Shown: positions 15,946 through 25,098 of the stretch, one piece after another
How positions within the stretch are numbered: the stretch's first letter is position 1
How the letters are laid out: each line of letters begins with the position of its first letter
DNA from: Pseudocoprococcus catus
GTDB lineage: Bacteria > Bacillota > Clostridia > Lachnospirales > Lachnospiraceae
Reading direction: 5' to 3'
Length of the DNA stretch: 64,000 bases
Assembly: GCF_019734885.1 (NCBI RefSeq)
Contig: NZ_JAAXCM010000031.1
Coordinates: 1-64,000 of the forward strand
Position numbers and translations under genes: made by a program
The notes under the pieces: model-generated
Database searches by the model: none
What the model saw: the letters and a program-made list of their open reading frames with translations, nothing else
Told to the model about the DNA's origin: nothing

Positions 15946-16908
15946 ATGAGGAAAATAAAACGCCGGATGGCGGTACTCCTGCTGGTGATGGTCATGCTGA
16001 TCAGCGGAGGATGTCAGAATATGCATCATTTGTCGGCCGATCAGACTGGCAAAGATGATGCAGACACGGGAACAGGCTACAATATTTATTATATCAACAA
16101 CGATGAGACGAGGATTAAGGCCTTTGCGTACCAGCTCAGTTCCACAACGGAAGATGGTATTATCAGTGAGTGTATGGAGGCACTTTCCAAGACACCGGAC
16201 GATAAGAATTACAAAGAAGTCTTCAATTCATCAGTGAAGGTGCAGCAATATAATTATGACAAAGACAGCAGAACCTTATCTCTGTTTTTCTCAAAGGAAT
16301 ACGCTCAGATGCCGAAGGCAACAGAGATGCTGGTGCGGACGGCAATTGTTGAGACGATGACACAGTTCGGCGGCATTATCGATTATGTTTCTTTCAGTAT
16401 TGACGGCGGTTGGCTGACGGATGATGCCGGCAATGTGCTGCGTATGAAGAATTCGGATTATGTTTCTGAAGTCGGCGGAAGTCAGGGGGATCTTGATGAG
16501 GCAAGATTCTGTCTTTATTACGTCTCTTCAGATGGCAGCGGGCTGGTGAGAACTTATCAGACGATTCGATATCCGAGTTCTGAATCACAGGCAGAGGTTG
16601 TTGTCAGAACACTGATGCAGGGATATCCTTCCGAAAAATACAGATCTGTTGTATCAAAGGATACACAGCTGAAGAGTATCAGTGTGAGCGGCAGTTTATG
16701 CAGTGTAGATTTCAGCAAGGAATTTCTGAACAAAATAGACGGTCAGAATTTTCGTTTGAATGTGTATGGTATTGTCAACTCACTGACAGAGCTGAAAGAT
16801 GTTGAGCGGGTCAGAATAACTGTAGATGGCAAACTGATAGAAGAAGAGCCGGATGGTGTTGTTCTGATGAATGAGATGACGGCCAAACCGGATCTGATAG
16901 TACAGTAG
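15946..16908 (+). CDS. Lipoprotein with two GerMN domains
   Basis: 320 aa with AAGGAGAG before the ATG. The signal peptide ends in a lipobox ISGGC, so Cys23 should be lipidated. Two GerMN repeats follow (about 45-175 and 185-310); each has a segment of the form TEMLVRTAIVETMTQF or AEVVVRTLMQGYP and ends in a beta pair (ISVSGSLCSVDFSKEF). GerMN domains occur in GerM and in lipoproteins linked to two-component systems. They are thought to bind cell-wall material. It starts 12 bp after the kinase and 17 bp before comEC. Confidence 0.87.
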   Translation: MRKIKRRMAVLLLVMVMLISGGCQNMHHLSADQTGKDDADTGTGYNIYYINNDETRIKAFAYQLSSTTEDGIISECMEALSKTPDDKNYKEVFNSSVKVQQYNYDKDSRTLSLFFSKEYAQMPKATEMLVRTAIVETMTQFGGIIDYVSFSIDGGWLTDDAGNVLRMKNSDYVSEVGGSQGDLDEARFCLYYVSSDGSGLVRTYQTIRYPSSESQAEVVVRTLMQGYPSEKYRSVVSKDTQLKSISVSGSLCSVDFSKEFLNKIDGQNFRLNVYGIVNSLTELKDVERVRITVDGKLIEEEPDGVVLMNEMTAKPDLIVQ

Positions 16909-16925
16909 ATGGGAGAATTAGAGAT

Positions 16926-19295
16926 ATGCCAAGACCTCTTGTTTGGGTTGGGGTCGCATATACGCTGGGGGCTGCATGGGCAGCCGACGGTCAGAATATT
17001 TTTTATGGAATAGCAGGAATTGCTTTTTGCATGTGGATAACAGGCAGGGTCAGACAGTCATGGACAGGAATGTGGCTGTTCTGGTTTCTGCCTGTTTTTT
17101 TCGTGTCGGGATTTGTCATATTCAGTCATTCAATGCAGGAGATCAGAGATGATACAAGTGAAAATCAGTATGCTGTTCTGAGAGGGATTGTTTGGCAATG
17201 TGAAGAAAAAGAAAAAAGTTATGCAGTGACTTTATCGAATGTTGAGATTGACGATATCAAAACAAGAGTGCTTGTTTATGCGGATAAGGACCGGGAAGCC
17301 GTACAGGTTGGAGATGGCATCGAGGTCAGAGGTATTTTGCAGAAACCGGAGAGAGCATCGAATCCGGGGCAATTTGATCCGAGATCTTATTATTATGGCA
17401 AAGGTATCAGCTATCTGATGCGGCCGGATCAGATGGAGGTGGTGAGTAAGGGACATTCCTACAGGCGGCTGCTTCAGAAATTGCGGGTTTTCTGGTCAGA
17501 ACGCTACAGTTTGTTTCTGGATGAGAAGGATGCGGGGGTTGTGAAAGCTGTTTTGGTGGGTGATAAGTCAGAAATGGATGAGGAGACGGAGCAGTTGTAT
17601 GTACAGGCCGGAATCGTGCATATCCTGGCTATTTCCGGTCTGCATATTTCTATTATCGGTATGGGTATTTTTTCACTACTGAAGAAAACAGGTGCAGGAT
17701 TGAAGGGCAGTGCCTGCTTGTCGGCATTTATTGTACTGAGCTACGGTTTGCTGACAGGCTTTGGGGCATCCACAGAGCGGGCAGTGATTATGTTTATTGT
17801 CCGGATGGGGGCGGTCTATCTCGGACGTTCCTATGATTTTCTATCAGCCATCAGTCTGGCTGCACTGATCCTTTTTGTTACGCAGCCGCTCACGCTGATG
17901 CAGTCCGGGGTGTGGTTTTCCTTCGCGGCAGTATTGTCCATCGGCGTGCTTTGGCCTGCCATGGAGCGGTGTATCCCATGGCAGTTTGCCAAGGAGGATA
18001 ATTATAAAAGGCAGCATTTGAGAAAATCTATGGGGATCAGAATGAGCAGGAGAGAGATGATTGAAAAAGCGATCCGTTATATCGGACCGTCTGCAGCTGT
18101 TACCATCGGAACCATTCCGTTAACGGCCGGCAGCTACGGCACAATACCTCTGATCAGTTTTTTTCTTAATCTGGTTGTTCTGCCACTGATGGATATCTTT
18201 GTACCTATGGCACTTTTATCCGGTGCGCTAAGTCTGTTTTCGAATGCAGCAGCAGCCTTTGGAGGCGGCAGCATCCACTTCATTTTACAGATGAATAGAA
18301 TGCTCTGTGAAAAAATGCTTCGGTTCCCTTTGGCTGTCTGGCGGACAGGTGTGCCGCCGGTTTCCTGGATTTTCATCTATTATGGGATACTGATCGGGTT
18401 TGTATTGATGTCATTGCCGGAGCATAAATGGTGGATACGTTTTACAAGGGGAGAAATTGCTGAAAAGGGACGGCTGCTGCTGATTGTAATGTGTCTGTTT
18501 ATTTTTATACCATACAGAAAACTTTCTCCGATGATCGCTTTTATAGATGTGGGACAGGGGGATGGGATATTCCTAAGAACGACAAATGGCACTACATGGT
18601 TGGTCGATGGCGGCAGTTCCAATGTCAATGAGGTGGGGAAATACAGAATTCTGCCTTTTTTGAACTATTATGGAGAGGAAGATGTTGATTATGCCTGTAT
18701 CACCCACAGTGATGCGGATCATATTTCCGGGATCCGCGAATTGCTTCTGGCAAAAAAGATCCGTCATCTGGTGATGACAGAAATTTCAAAGACAGACGAG
18801 ACAAGCCGGGAACTGGCTGCTCTTGCCACAGAAAATGGTGCGGATGTTATCTATGTCAGTCAGGGCAGCTGCTGGGAAAGCGGAGATTGGAATTTTGAAT
18901 GCCTTTATCCGGGGAAAGAAGTGAAAACAGATAATATCAATGATCAGTCCATGGTGCTTCGGATAAAGGCTGGTGAAACGGCTTTTCTTCTGACCGGGGA
19001 TCTCACCGGCGAAGTGGAAAATGAAGTGGAACCAGGAAAATTGAAAGGGACAGATGTGCTGAAAGTAGCCCATCATGGTTCAAAATATTCCAGCAGTGAG
19101 GTGTTTTTGAAAAATACAGATGCGAAACTGGCAGTGATTTCTTGTGGGAAAGGAAATCGTTACGGGCATCCGGCACCGGAAACTCTGGAACGTCTAAGTG
19201 CGGCACATATGCAGATTGTGATAACCATGGATGCGGGAGCAGTCATTATGCCATATAAAAAAGGAAGGTTTCTTCTTAAGACATGGTTGAAATAA
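16926..19295 (+). CDS. comEC: DNA uptake channel ComEC/Rec2
   Basis: 789 aa, full length. The N-terminal part has two membrane helices and a soluble OB-like region (about 55-165). The central Competence domain (about 200-490) is polytopic and includes HILAISGLHISIIGMG and FGASTERAVIMF. The C-terminal metallo-beta-lactamase-like domain (about 530-780) carries the metal-site segments HSDADHISG and VAHHGSKYSS. ComEC forms the channel that takes single-stranded DNA across the membrane and may degrade the other strand. It is last but one in the cluster with comEA; holA follows. Confidence 0.93.
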   Translation: MPRPLVWVGVAYTLGAAWAADGQNIFYGIAGIAFCMWITGRVRQSWTGMWLFWFLPVFFVSGFVIFSHSMQEIRDDTSENQYAVLRGIVWQCEEKEKSYAVTLSNVEIDDIKTRVLVYADKDREAVQVGDGIEVRGILQKPERASNPGQFDPRSYYYGKGISYLMRPDQMEVVSKGHSYRRLLQKLRVFWSERYSLFLDEKDAGVVKAVLVGDKSEMDEETEQLYVQAGIVHILAISGLHISIIGMGIFSLLKKTGAGLKGSACLSAFIVLSYGLLTGFGASTERAVIMFIVRMGAVYLGRSYDFLSAISLAALILFVTQPLTLMQSGVWFSFAAVLSIGVLWPAMERCIPWQFAKEDNYKRQHLRKSMGIRMSRREMIEKAIRYIGPSAAVTIGTIPLTAGSYGTIPLISFFLNLVVLPLMDIFVPMALLSGALSLFSNAAAAFGGGSIHFILQMNRMLCEKMLRFPLAVWRTGVPPVSWIFIYYGILIGFVLMSLPEHKWWIRFTRGEIAEKGRLLLIVMCLFIFIPYRKLSPMIAFIDVGQGDGIFLRTTNGTTWLVDGGSSNVNEVGKYRILPFLNYYGEEDVDYACITHSDADHISGIRELLLAKKIRHLVMTEISKTDETSRELAALATENGADVIYVSQGSCWESGDWNFECLYPGKEVKTDNINDQSMVLRIKAGETAFLLTGDLTGEVENEVEPGKLKGTDVLKVAHHGSKYSSSEVFLKNTDAKLAVISCGKGNRYGHPAPETLERLSAAHMQIVITMDAGAVIMPYKKGRFLLKTWLK

Positions 19296-19343
19296 GGCGG
19301 AAGAATGTGATACACTCATAGCAGTTGACAAATGGAGGCTTTT

Positions 19344-20327
19344 ATGAAGACTTTAAACGAACATTTAAAGAAGAAAACATTTAAGAATGTTTATTTATTA
19401 TATGGCGATGAAGCGTATCTGCGCAATCAGTACAGGGATCGTCTGAAGCAGGCAATGATCAGCGATGGCGATACCATGAACCTTTCTTGTTTTGAAGGAA
19501 AGGGAATCGATGAAAAGGAATTGACAGCTCTGGCTGACACGGTTCCTTTTTTCAGTGACTACAGATTGATCATTGTAGAAAACAGCGGATTTTTTGTGGC
19601 ATCCGGACATGATACGCTGACAGAGTATATGAAACAGATTCCGGAAACAACCTGCATTTTATTTGTGGAATCAGAAGTCGATAAGCGCAATAAGCTTTTT
19701 AAGGCGGTTTCGGCTGCGGGATATGCGGCAAATCTGACCATGCCGGGGGACAAACAGCTGATTTTGTGGCTGGCCGGTATGGTGAAAAAGGAGAATAAAC
19801 TCATTCAGGAACAGACACTGCAGTACTTTCTTCAGATTGTGGAGCATGATATGAATGGCATGCGGCAGGAGATGGAGAAGCTGATCTGTTATGTTGGACA
19901 GCGTCAGGTGATCGAGAAGGCAGATGTGGATGCAGTTTGCTGTGTATTTGTGGAGAACAAGATTTTTGACATGATCCGGGCTGTGGCCGAGAAGAACCAG
20001 AGGCAGGCAATGCAGTTATACGATGATCTGGTGACTTTGAAGGAGCCGCCGATGCGCATTCTCTATTTGATCATCAAACAGTTTAATACATTGTATGAGA
20101 TTCGGGATCTTGCTGTTCAGGGCTATCCGGCATCGGCTATTGCTGAAAAGACAGCCATTCGTGACTTTATTGTCAAACGGAATATTTCCCTGGGAAGACA
20201 TTTTGAACTGTCGGCACTCAGACAGGCGGTGGAAGATGGTACGGAACTGGAAGAAGCAGTGAAGACCGGAAGGATTACAGACCGTCTTGCGGTGGAGATG
20301 ATGATACAAAAATACAGCAGAGCATAA
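19344..20327 (+). CDS. holA: DNA polymerase III delta subunit
   Basis: 327 aa from the ATG at 19344, because GGAGG lies directly upstream; an ATG four codons earlier overlaps that site. The protein shows the clamp-loader delta pattern: KNVYLLYGDEAYLRNQYRDRL at the start, FSDYRLIIVENSGFF, then a helical collar domain. Delta opens the sliding clamp in the clamp-loader complex. The comEC-holA-rpsT-gpr order is the same as in Bacillus subtilis. Confidence 0.92.
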   Translation: MKTLNEHLKKKTFKNVYLLYGDEAYLRNQYRDRLKQAMISDGDTMNLSCFEGKGIDEKELTALADTVPFFSDYRLIIVENSGFFVASGHDTLTEYMKQIPETTCILFVESEVDKRNKLFKAVSAAGYAANLTMPGDKQLILWLAGMVKKENKLIQEQTLQYFLQIVEHDMNGMRQEMEKLICYVGQRQVIEKADVDAVCCVFVENKIFDMIRAVAEKNQRQAMQLYDDLVTLKEPPMRILYLIIKQFNTLYEIRDLAVQGYPASAIAEKTAIRDFIVKRNISLGRHFELSALRQAVEDGTELEEAVKTGRITDRLAVEMMIQKYSRA

Positions 20328-20343
20328 TATGCTGCTAAGGAAT

Positions 20344-20402
20344 AAGTCCCCTGACATCGGATATCCTGAAAATGAAGGAATCTGGTGGCAGGGGACTTTT
20401 GG
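20344..20402 (+). terminator. Terminator-like hairpin after holA
   Basis: AAGTCCCCTG (20344-20353) pairs perfectly with CAGGGGACTT (20389-20398) and is followed by two further T. It lies 17 bp after the holA stop. Confidence 0.6.
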
Positions 20403-20412
20403 ACCTGAATAT

Positions 20413-20447
20413 GAAAAAAGAAGTGTACTGAGGGTTTGTACACTTCT
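20413..20447 (-). terminator. Intrinsic terminator of rpsT
   Basis: Reading leftward, AGAAGTGTAC (20447-20438) and GTACACTTCT (20428-20419) form a perfect 10-bp stem followed by T5. It is 23 bp beyond the rpsT stop. Confidence 0.85.
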
Positions 20448-20469
20448 CTTGCGTTTATCTTTACAGATA

Positions 20470-20733
20470 TTAGTTCATCTTATTAACAGCAACTGTCATT
20501 CTTCCGATCTTTCTGGAAGAAGTGTTCTTGTGGTAAACACCCTTGGATGTTGCCTTGTCGATGATGCTTGTTGCGCTTAATAAAGCAGCCTTAGCAGCTT
20601 CCTTATCACCAGCAGCGATAGCAGCATCTACTTTCTTAACAGCTGTCTTAACACCTGATTTAATCATTTTGTTTCTTAAAGCCTTTGTCTGATTAACAAG
20701 GACTCTCTTCTTTGCAGATTTGATATTAGCCAA
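20470..20733 (-). CDS. rpsT: 30S ribosomal protein S20
   Basis: 87 aa from a TTG at 20733. The upstream ATG would place GGAGG inside the coding frame, and the conserved protein begins ANIKSAKKR. Highly basic helical protein with KALRNKMIKSGVKTAVKK, GVYHKNTSSRKIGRM and an ending typical of S20. S20 binds 16S rRNA early in 30S assembly. It is transcribed alone, against the neighbouring genes, with its own promoter and terminator, as in other Firmicutes. Confidence 0.95.
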   Translation of the reverse strand: MANIKSAKKRVLVNQTKALRNKMIKSGVKTAVKKVDAAIAAGDKEAAKAALLSATSIIDKATSKGVYHKNTSSRKIGRMTVAVNKMN

Positions 20734-20818
20734 TTCGTACACCTCCAAACGATAATCATTTTATAGATGTGTTATGCATTAACCCGGACACGGACGTCTA
20801 ATGTAAACATACCTCTAT

Positions 20819-20847
20819 ATGATATAGGAGAAAACAAGATTTGTCAA
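20819..20847 (-). promoter_or_regulatory. Sigma-A promoter of rpsT
   Basis: On the minus strand TTGACA (20847-20842) and TATCAT (20824-20819) are 17 bp apart. This predicts a leader of about 80 nt before the TTG start. Confidence 0.75.
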
Positions 20848-20928
20848 GCATAAAAACCAAAAATGTGTAAAAAATTAGTAGTATACGGGACAGTTATGAT
20901 GAGATATGGCATCAGATAGGAGAATAGT

Positions 20929-21900
20929 ATGGATTTTATGAATGAGAGTATGCGCAGTGATCTTGTGATTGAGTATGCGGAGCGCTTTTACAACAGCAGT
21001 GAGCATGATGGCCGGCAGCTGCCGGGGGTTGAGTTTGATGAGGGGGTTGAGTCGGAGCACCGCATCAAGGTGATGGATGTGAAGATTGTGGATGAGGAGG
21101 GGGAGAAGGTGATCGGTAAACCGATGGGACGGTATATTACGGTTGAGGCGGTGCATTTGCCGGATAGAGATGATGATTATCATCAGGCGGCAACAGAGGT
21201 GTTGATGCGTCAGCTGCAAAAACTGCTACCGGATTTCAAAGACAAAAAAGTGCTTGTGGCGGGCATTGGTAATCGTGAGATCACACCGGATGCTCTGGGA
21301 CCCCTTGTGGTGGAGCATCTTTTTATTACACGGCATTTAATTGAAAAGTATGGCAGGGATTCGGCGGTTGTGAAAGATATGGGAAATGTCTGTGCGGTTA
21401 TTCCGGGGGTTATGTCGCAAACCGGTATGGAAACAGCTGAAATCCTGCATGGTCTGGTGAGGGAGATCCAACCGGATGTGCTGATCGCTGTGGATGCTTT
21501 GGCAGCCAGAAGTATCCGCAGACTGGTGACCACGATTCAGCTGACAGATACCGGTATTCATCCCGGTGCGGGGATTGGCAATAAACGTTATGAACTGACG
21601 CAAAAAACACTGGGCATTCCAGTTATAGCCATCGGAATGCCGACAGTGATCGATGCGGCAACGATTGTGGCGGATACGATGGAATCTCTGATGGGTGTCC
21701 TGAATCAGAATGAAATGCTGAAAAAAGCGGTGAAGGTGACAGAACAGTTTACACATGAAGAAAACTATATGCTGATGCGGGAACTGATGGAACCACAGAT
21801 GACAAACCTGTTTGTAACGCCGAAGGATATTGACGAAGCTGTCAGACGGATCAGTTATACCATATCGGAAGCGTTGAATTCTCTGTGTCATCAGATTTGA
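20929..21900 (+). CDS. gpr: Germination protease GPR
   Basis: 323 aa. Residues 1-110 cover the propeptide and N-terminal region, with SDLVIEYAERF and GRYITVEAVHL. The conserved centre has LVAGIGNREITPDALGPLVVEH and VIPGVMSQTGMETAEIL, then DVLIAVDALAARS and HPGAGIGNKRYELTQKTLGIPVIAIGMPTV in short blocks. GPR (peptidase A25) is made in the forespore as a zymogen, self-processes, and degrades small acid-soluble spore proteins at germination. It precedes spoIIP, the same pairing as in Bacillus subtilis. Confidence 0.95.
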   Translation: MDFMNESMRSDLVIEYAERFYNSSEHDGRQLPGVEFDEGVESEHRIKVMDVKIVDEEGEKVIGKPMGRYITVEAVHLPDRDDDYHQAATEVLMRQLQKLLPDFKDKKVLVAGIGNREITPDALGPLVVEHLFITRHLIEKYGRDSAVVKDMGNVCAVIPGVMSQTGMETAEILHGLVREIQPDVLIAVDALAARSIRRLVTTIQLTDTGIHPGAGIGNKRYELTQKTLGIPVIAIGMPTVIDAATIVADTMESLMGVLNQNEMLKKAVKVTEQFTHEENYMLMRELMEPQMTNLFVTPKDIDEAVRRISYTISEALNSLCHQI

Positions 21901-21989
21901 CAGAGTCTAATTTATTCGAAGGTGAATATACTGTATAGAAGTGGACAACGCAGGTGACCGGCTGGCAGTAAGGGGGCGGGTATTAAGAT

Positions 21990-23174
21990 ATGAAAAGAAA
22001 GAGGACAGGATTCATACGTATGGGCGCCTGGATCATGATCGGATTACTGGCAGCTGATATTATTTTACAGCTGTCGGGTTTGGGAGGAAATGTACAATGG
22101 GATTGGCATGAGATGGGAAAAAGAATTTCATACAGAATGTTTCAGACAGCTGTTGATCAGGCAAATCCGGCGGCGGCTTATCATATGCGGAGAACGCACA
22201 AACTGATCCGGTCAGAATATGTGCCGTCACCGGAAGATCTTGAAGCAGTTGCGGAAGAAAATTCAGCGGCACTTTTGGAGGATATGGCCGGGGAGAACTC
22301 AGAAGCTGTCAGGGCGGCAGAGGCGGAGAGTAAAACAAATACGGCAGAAAGTGAGACAGGCACTGAATATGTGGAAACCCTTGCCGGGGTGCCGACAGGG
22401 GAAATATATTCTGAAAAAGCACTGATGGATCCGGACTTTTTGCTGGAACATTTTTATACAGTGGATCCCACAACATCGGCAGACAGCACCTTGATCAATG
22501 GCGGCGATTTGTTAGAAAAAGATATGACGATTGATCTGCAGGGGGAAGCACCGAAAATACTGATCTATCATACGCATTCACAGGAGGGGTATGCAGACAG
22601 TGAAGCGGGCAATACTTCGGATACCGTTGTGGGTGTGGGTGAACAATTAAAAAAAGTATTGGAAGAAAAATATCATGTGGCGGTTTATCATGATCTGTCT
22701 GTTTATGATATGCAGGATGGCAAGGAGGACCGGAATATGGCGTATTCCCAGGCGGCAGTGGCAGTCCGGAACATTCTGGAAGAAAATCCTTCCATAGAAG
22801 TGACGATTGATTTACATAGAGACGGTGTGCCGGATCATGTTCATCTGGCGACGGAAATCAATGGAAAAGAGACCGCACAGATCATGTTTTTGAATGGCAT
22901 GTGCAGAAATTCGGAGGGCAATGAGAATAATTTTGCACAAAATCCGAATCTCTCGGACAATCTGGCCTTCAGTCTCCAACTGCAGTTGAAAGCAAAAGCC
23001 TATTTCCCGGAACTTGTGCGGCATATTTATCTGAGGGCCTATCGATATAATCTACATTTTAAGCCTCGTTCCCTGTTAGTGGAGGTGGGAGCCCAGAACA
23101 ATACTGTTGCAGAGGCAAAAAATGCCATGGAACCGCTGGCAGATATCCTGTATGCGGTACTTTCGGGAAAATAG
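21990..23174 (+). CDS. spoIIP: Stage II sporulation protein P
   Basis: 394 aa. One N-terminal transmembrane helix (about 11-28) anchors the protein. A Glu/Ala/Thr-rich stretch (about 75-130) leads to the SpoIIP amidase/endopeptidase domain (about 185-390), with the zinc-binding IYHTHSQEGY, TIDLHRDGV and LLVEVGAQNNT. SpoIIP removes septal peptidoglycan during engulfment together with SpoIID and SpoIIM. A clear sigma-E promoter was not found in the 90 bp before it. Confidence 0.92.
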   Translation: MKRKRTGFIRMGAWIMIGLLAADIILQLSGLGGNVQWDWHEMGKRISYRMFQTAVDQANPAAAYHMRRTHKLIRSEYVPSPEDLEAVAEENSAALLEDMAGENSEAVRAAEAESKTNTAESETGTEYVETLAGVPTGEIYSEKALMDPDFLLEHFYTVDPTTSADSTLINGGDLLEKDMTIDLQGEAPKILIYHTHSQEGYADSEAGNTSDTVVGVGEQLKKVLEEKYHVAVYHDLSVYDMQDGKEDRNMAYSQAAVAVRNILEENPSIEVTIDLHRDGVPDHVHLATEINGKETAQIMFLNGMCRNSEGNENNFAQNPNLSDNLAFSLQLQLKAKAYFPELVRHIYLRAYRYNLHFKPRSLLVEVGAQNNTVAEAKNAMEPLADILYAVLSGK

Positions 23175-23224
23175 TACAGGCAGCTTCAGAAAAACAATGC
23201 TGCCGCTTTCGGGAAAATAACCTG

Positions 23225-23254
23225 TTGTACATTTTTGGCTGTGTATGCTATACT
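23225..23254 (+). promoter_or_regulatory. Candidate extended -10 promoter of lepA
   Basis: TTGTAC (23225-23230), an 18-bp spacer and TATACT (23249-23254), with TG one base before the -10. It lies 31 bp upstream of the lepA start. Confidence 0.6.
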
Positions 23255-23285
23255 TATTCCAGTGAAAAAGCAGGAGGAATGTAAA

Positions 23286-25097
23286 GTGCATATAGATCAG
23301 AGTAAAATTAGAAACTTTTGTATCATTGCCCACATCGATCACGGCAAATCAACACTGGCAGACCGTATTATTGAGAAGACAGGTACTCTGACCAGCCGTG
23401 AGATGCAGGCACAGGTACTTGACAACATGGAGCTTGAACGTGAACGTGGTATTACAATCAAGTCTCAGGCTGTGCGTATTGTATACAAAGCCAAAGATGG
23501 TGAAGAATATATTTATAACCTGATTGATACTCCGGGACATGTAGATTTCAATTATGAAGTGTCACGAAGCCTGGCAGCCTGTGACGGTGCGATCCTTGTG
23601 GTGGATGCAGCGCAGGGTGTTGAGGCACAGACACTGGCCAATGTCTATTTGGCACTGGATCACGATCTGGATGTTATGCCGGTTATCAACAAGATCGATC
23701 TTCCAAGTGCGGATCCTGACAGAGTTGTCAGTGAAATTGAAGATGTTATTGGTATTGAGGCGGAGGACGCGCCGAGGATTTCTGCAAAGAACGGTCTTAA
23801 TATAGAAGATGTTCTGGAGCAGATCATTGTGAAGATCCCGGCACCGACAGGAGATGAGAATGCACCGTTGAAGGCCTTGATCTTTGACTCGGTTTATGAT
23901 CCTTATAAGGGTGTCATTGTTTTTTTCAGAGTGCGTGAAGGCAAGATCGCCAAAGGCACGAAGGTACGGATGATGGCCACCGGTGCAGAATTTGAAACTG
24001 TGGAAGTTGGTTATTTTGGTGCAGGCCAGTATATTCCATGTGATGAACTGTCTGCAGGTATGGTCGGCTACATGACAGCCAGCATTAAGAATCTGAAGGA
24101 GACAAGAGTCGGTGATACCATTACAGATGCGGAGAATCCATGTGCAGAACCGCTTCCAGGCTACAAGAAGGTGAATCCGATGGTTTACTGTGGACTCTAT
24201 CCGGCAGATGGTGCCAAGTATCCGGATTTGAGAGATGCCCTGGAGAAGCTTCAGCTGAATGATGCTTCCTTATATTATGAACCGGAGACATCCATTGCAC
24301 TGGGCTTTGGTTTCCGATGCGGTTTCCTTGGACTTCTCCATCTGGAGATCATTCAGGAACGTCTGGAAAGAGAGTACAATCTGGACCTCGTCACAACCGC
24401 TCCTTCGGTTGTTTACAGGATCCACAAGACAAACGGTGAGATGATTGAGTTGACGAATCCGTCCAACATGCCGGATCCTTCAGAAATCGAATATATGGAA
24501 GAGCCGATTGTGTCTGCAGAGATCATGGTGACAACAGAGTTTATCGGTCCGATCATGGATCTCTGTCAGGAACGCCGCGGCGTCTATCTTGGCATGGAAT
24601 ATATTGAAACAACAAGAGCACTGATGAAGTATGAGCTGCCGCTGAATGAGATCATCTATGATTTCTTTGATGCATTGAAATCGCGCTCCAGAGGTTATGC
24701 TTCATTTGATTATGAATTAAAAGGCTACGAACGTTCAGAACTCTGCAAACTGGATATTCTGGTTAACAGAGAGAATGTGGATGCCCTGTCATTTATTGTC
24801 TTTGAAGGTTCTGCTTATGAGCGCGGCCGTAAGATGTGCGAGAAGCTGAAGGAAGAGATCCCGAGACAGCTCTTTGAAATCCCGATCCAGGCGGCTATCG
24901 GAAGCAAGATCATTGCCCGTGAAACTGTCAGAGCCATGAGAAAGGATGTTCTTGCCAAGTGTTACGGCGGTGATATTTCACGTAAGCGTAAGCTCCTTGA
25001 GAAACAGAAGGAAGGTAAGAAGAGAATGCGTCAGGTAGGTAATGTGGAGATTCCTCAGAAGGCCTTTATGAGTGTTCTCAAGCTTGATGAAAAATAA
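23286..25097 (+). CDS. lepA: Elongation factor 4 (LepA), translational GTPase
   Basis: 603 aa from a GTG at 23286 with AGGAGG eight bases upstream. G1 is [10 protein letters not shown], the switch region has [12 protein letters not shown]3 DTPGHVDF and G4 [12 protein letters not shown]-like domains II, III and V follow. The LepA-specific C-terminal domain ends [15 protein letters not shown] and [13 protein letters not shown]. LepA acts on stalled or assembling ribosomes and probably aids ribosome maturation. The hemW start codon follows its stop by one base. Confidence 0.96.
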   Translation: MHIDQSKIRNFCIIAHIDHGKSTLADRIIEKTGTLTSREMQAQVLDNMELERERGITIKSQAVRIVYKAKDGEEYIYNLIDTPGHVDFNYEVSRSLAACDGAILVVDAAQGVEAQTLANVYLALDHDLDVMPVINKIDLPSADPDRVVSEIEDVIGIEAEDAPRISAKNGLNIEDVLEQIIVKIPAPTGDENAPLKALIFDSVYDPYKGVIVFFRVREGKIAKGTKVRMMATGAEFETVEVGYFGAGQYIPCDELSAGMVGYMTASIKNLKETRVGDTITDAENPCAEPLPGYKKVNPMVYCGLYPADGAKYPDLRDALEKLQLNDASLYYEPETSIALGFGFRCGFLGLLHLEIIQERLEREYNLDLVTTAPSVVYRIHKTNGEMIELTNPSNMPDPSEIEYMEEPIVSAEIMVTTEFIGPIMDLCQERRGVYLGMEYIETTRALMKYELPLNEIIYDFFDALKSRSRGYASFDYELKGYERSELCKLDILVNRENVDALSFIVFEGSAYERGRKMCEKLKEEIPRQLFEIPIQAAIGSKIIARETVRAMRKDVLAKCYGGDISRKRKLLEKQKEGKKRMRQVGNVEIPQKAFMSVLKLDEK

Positions 25098-25098
25098 T

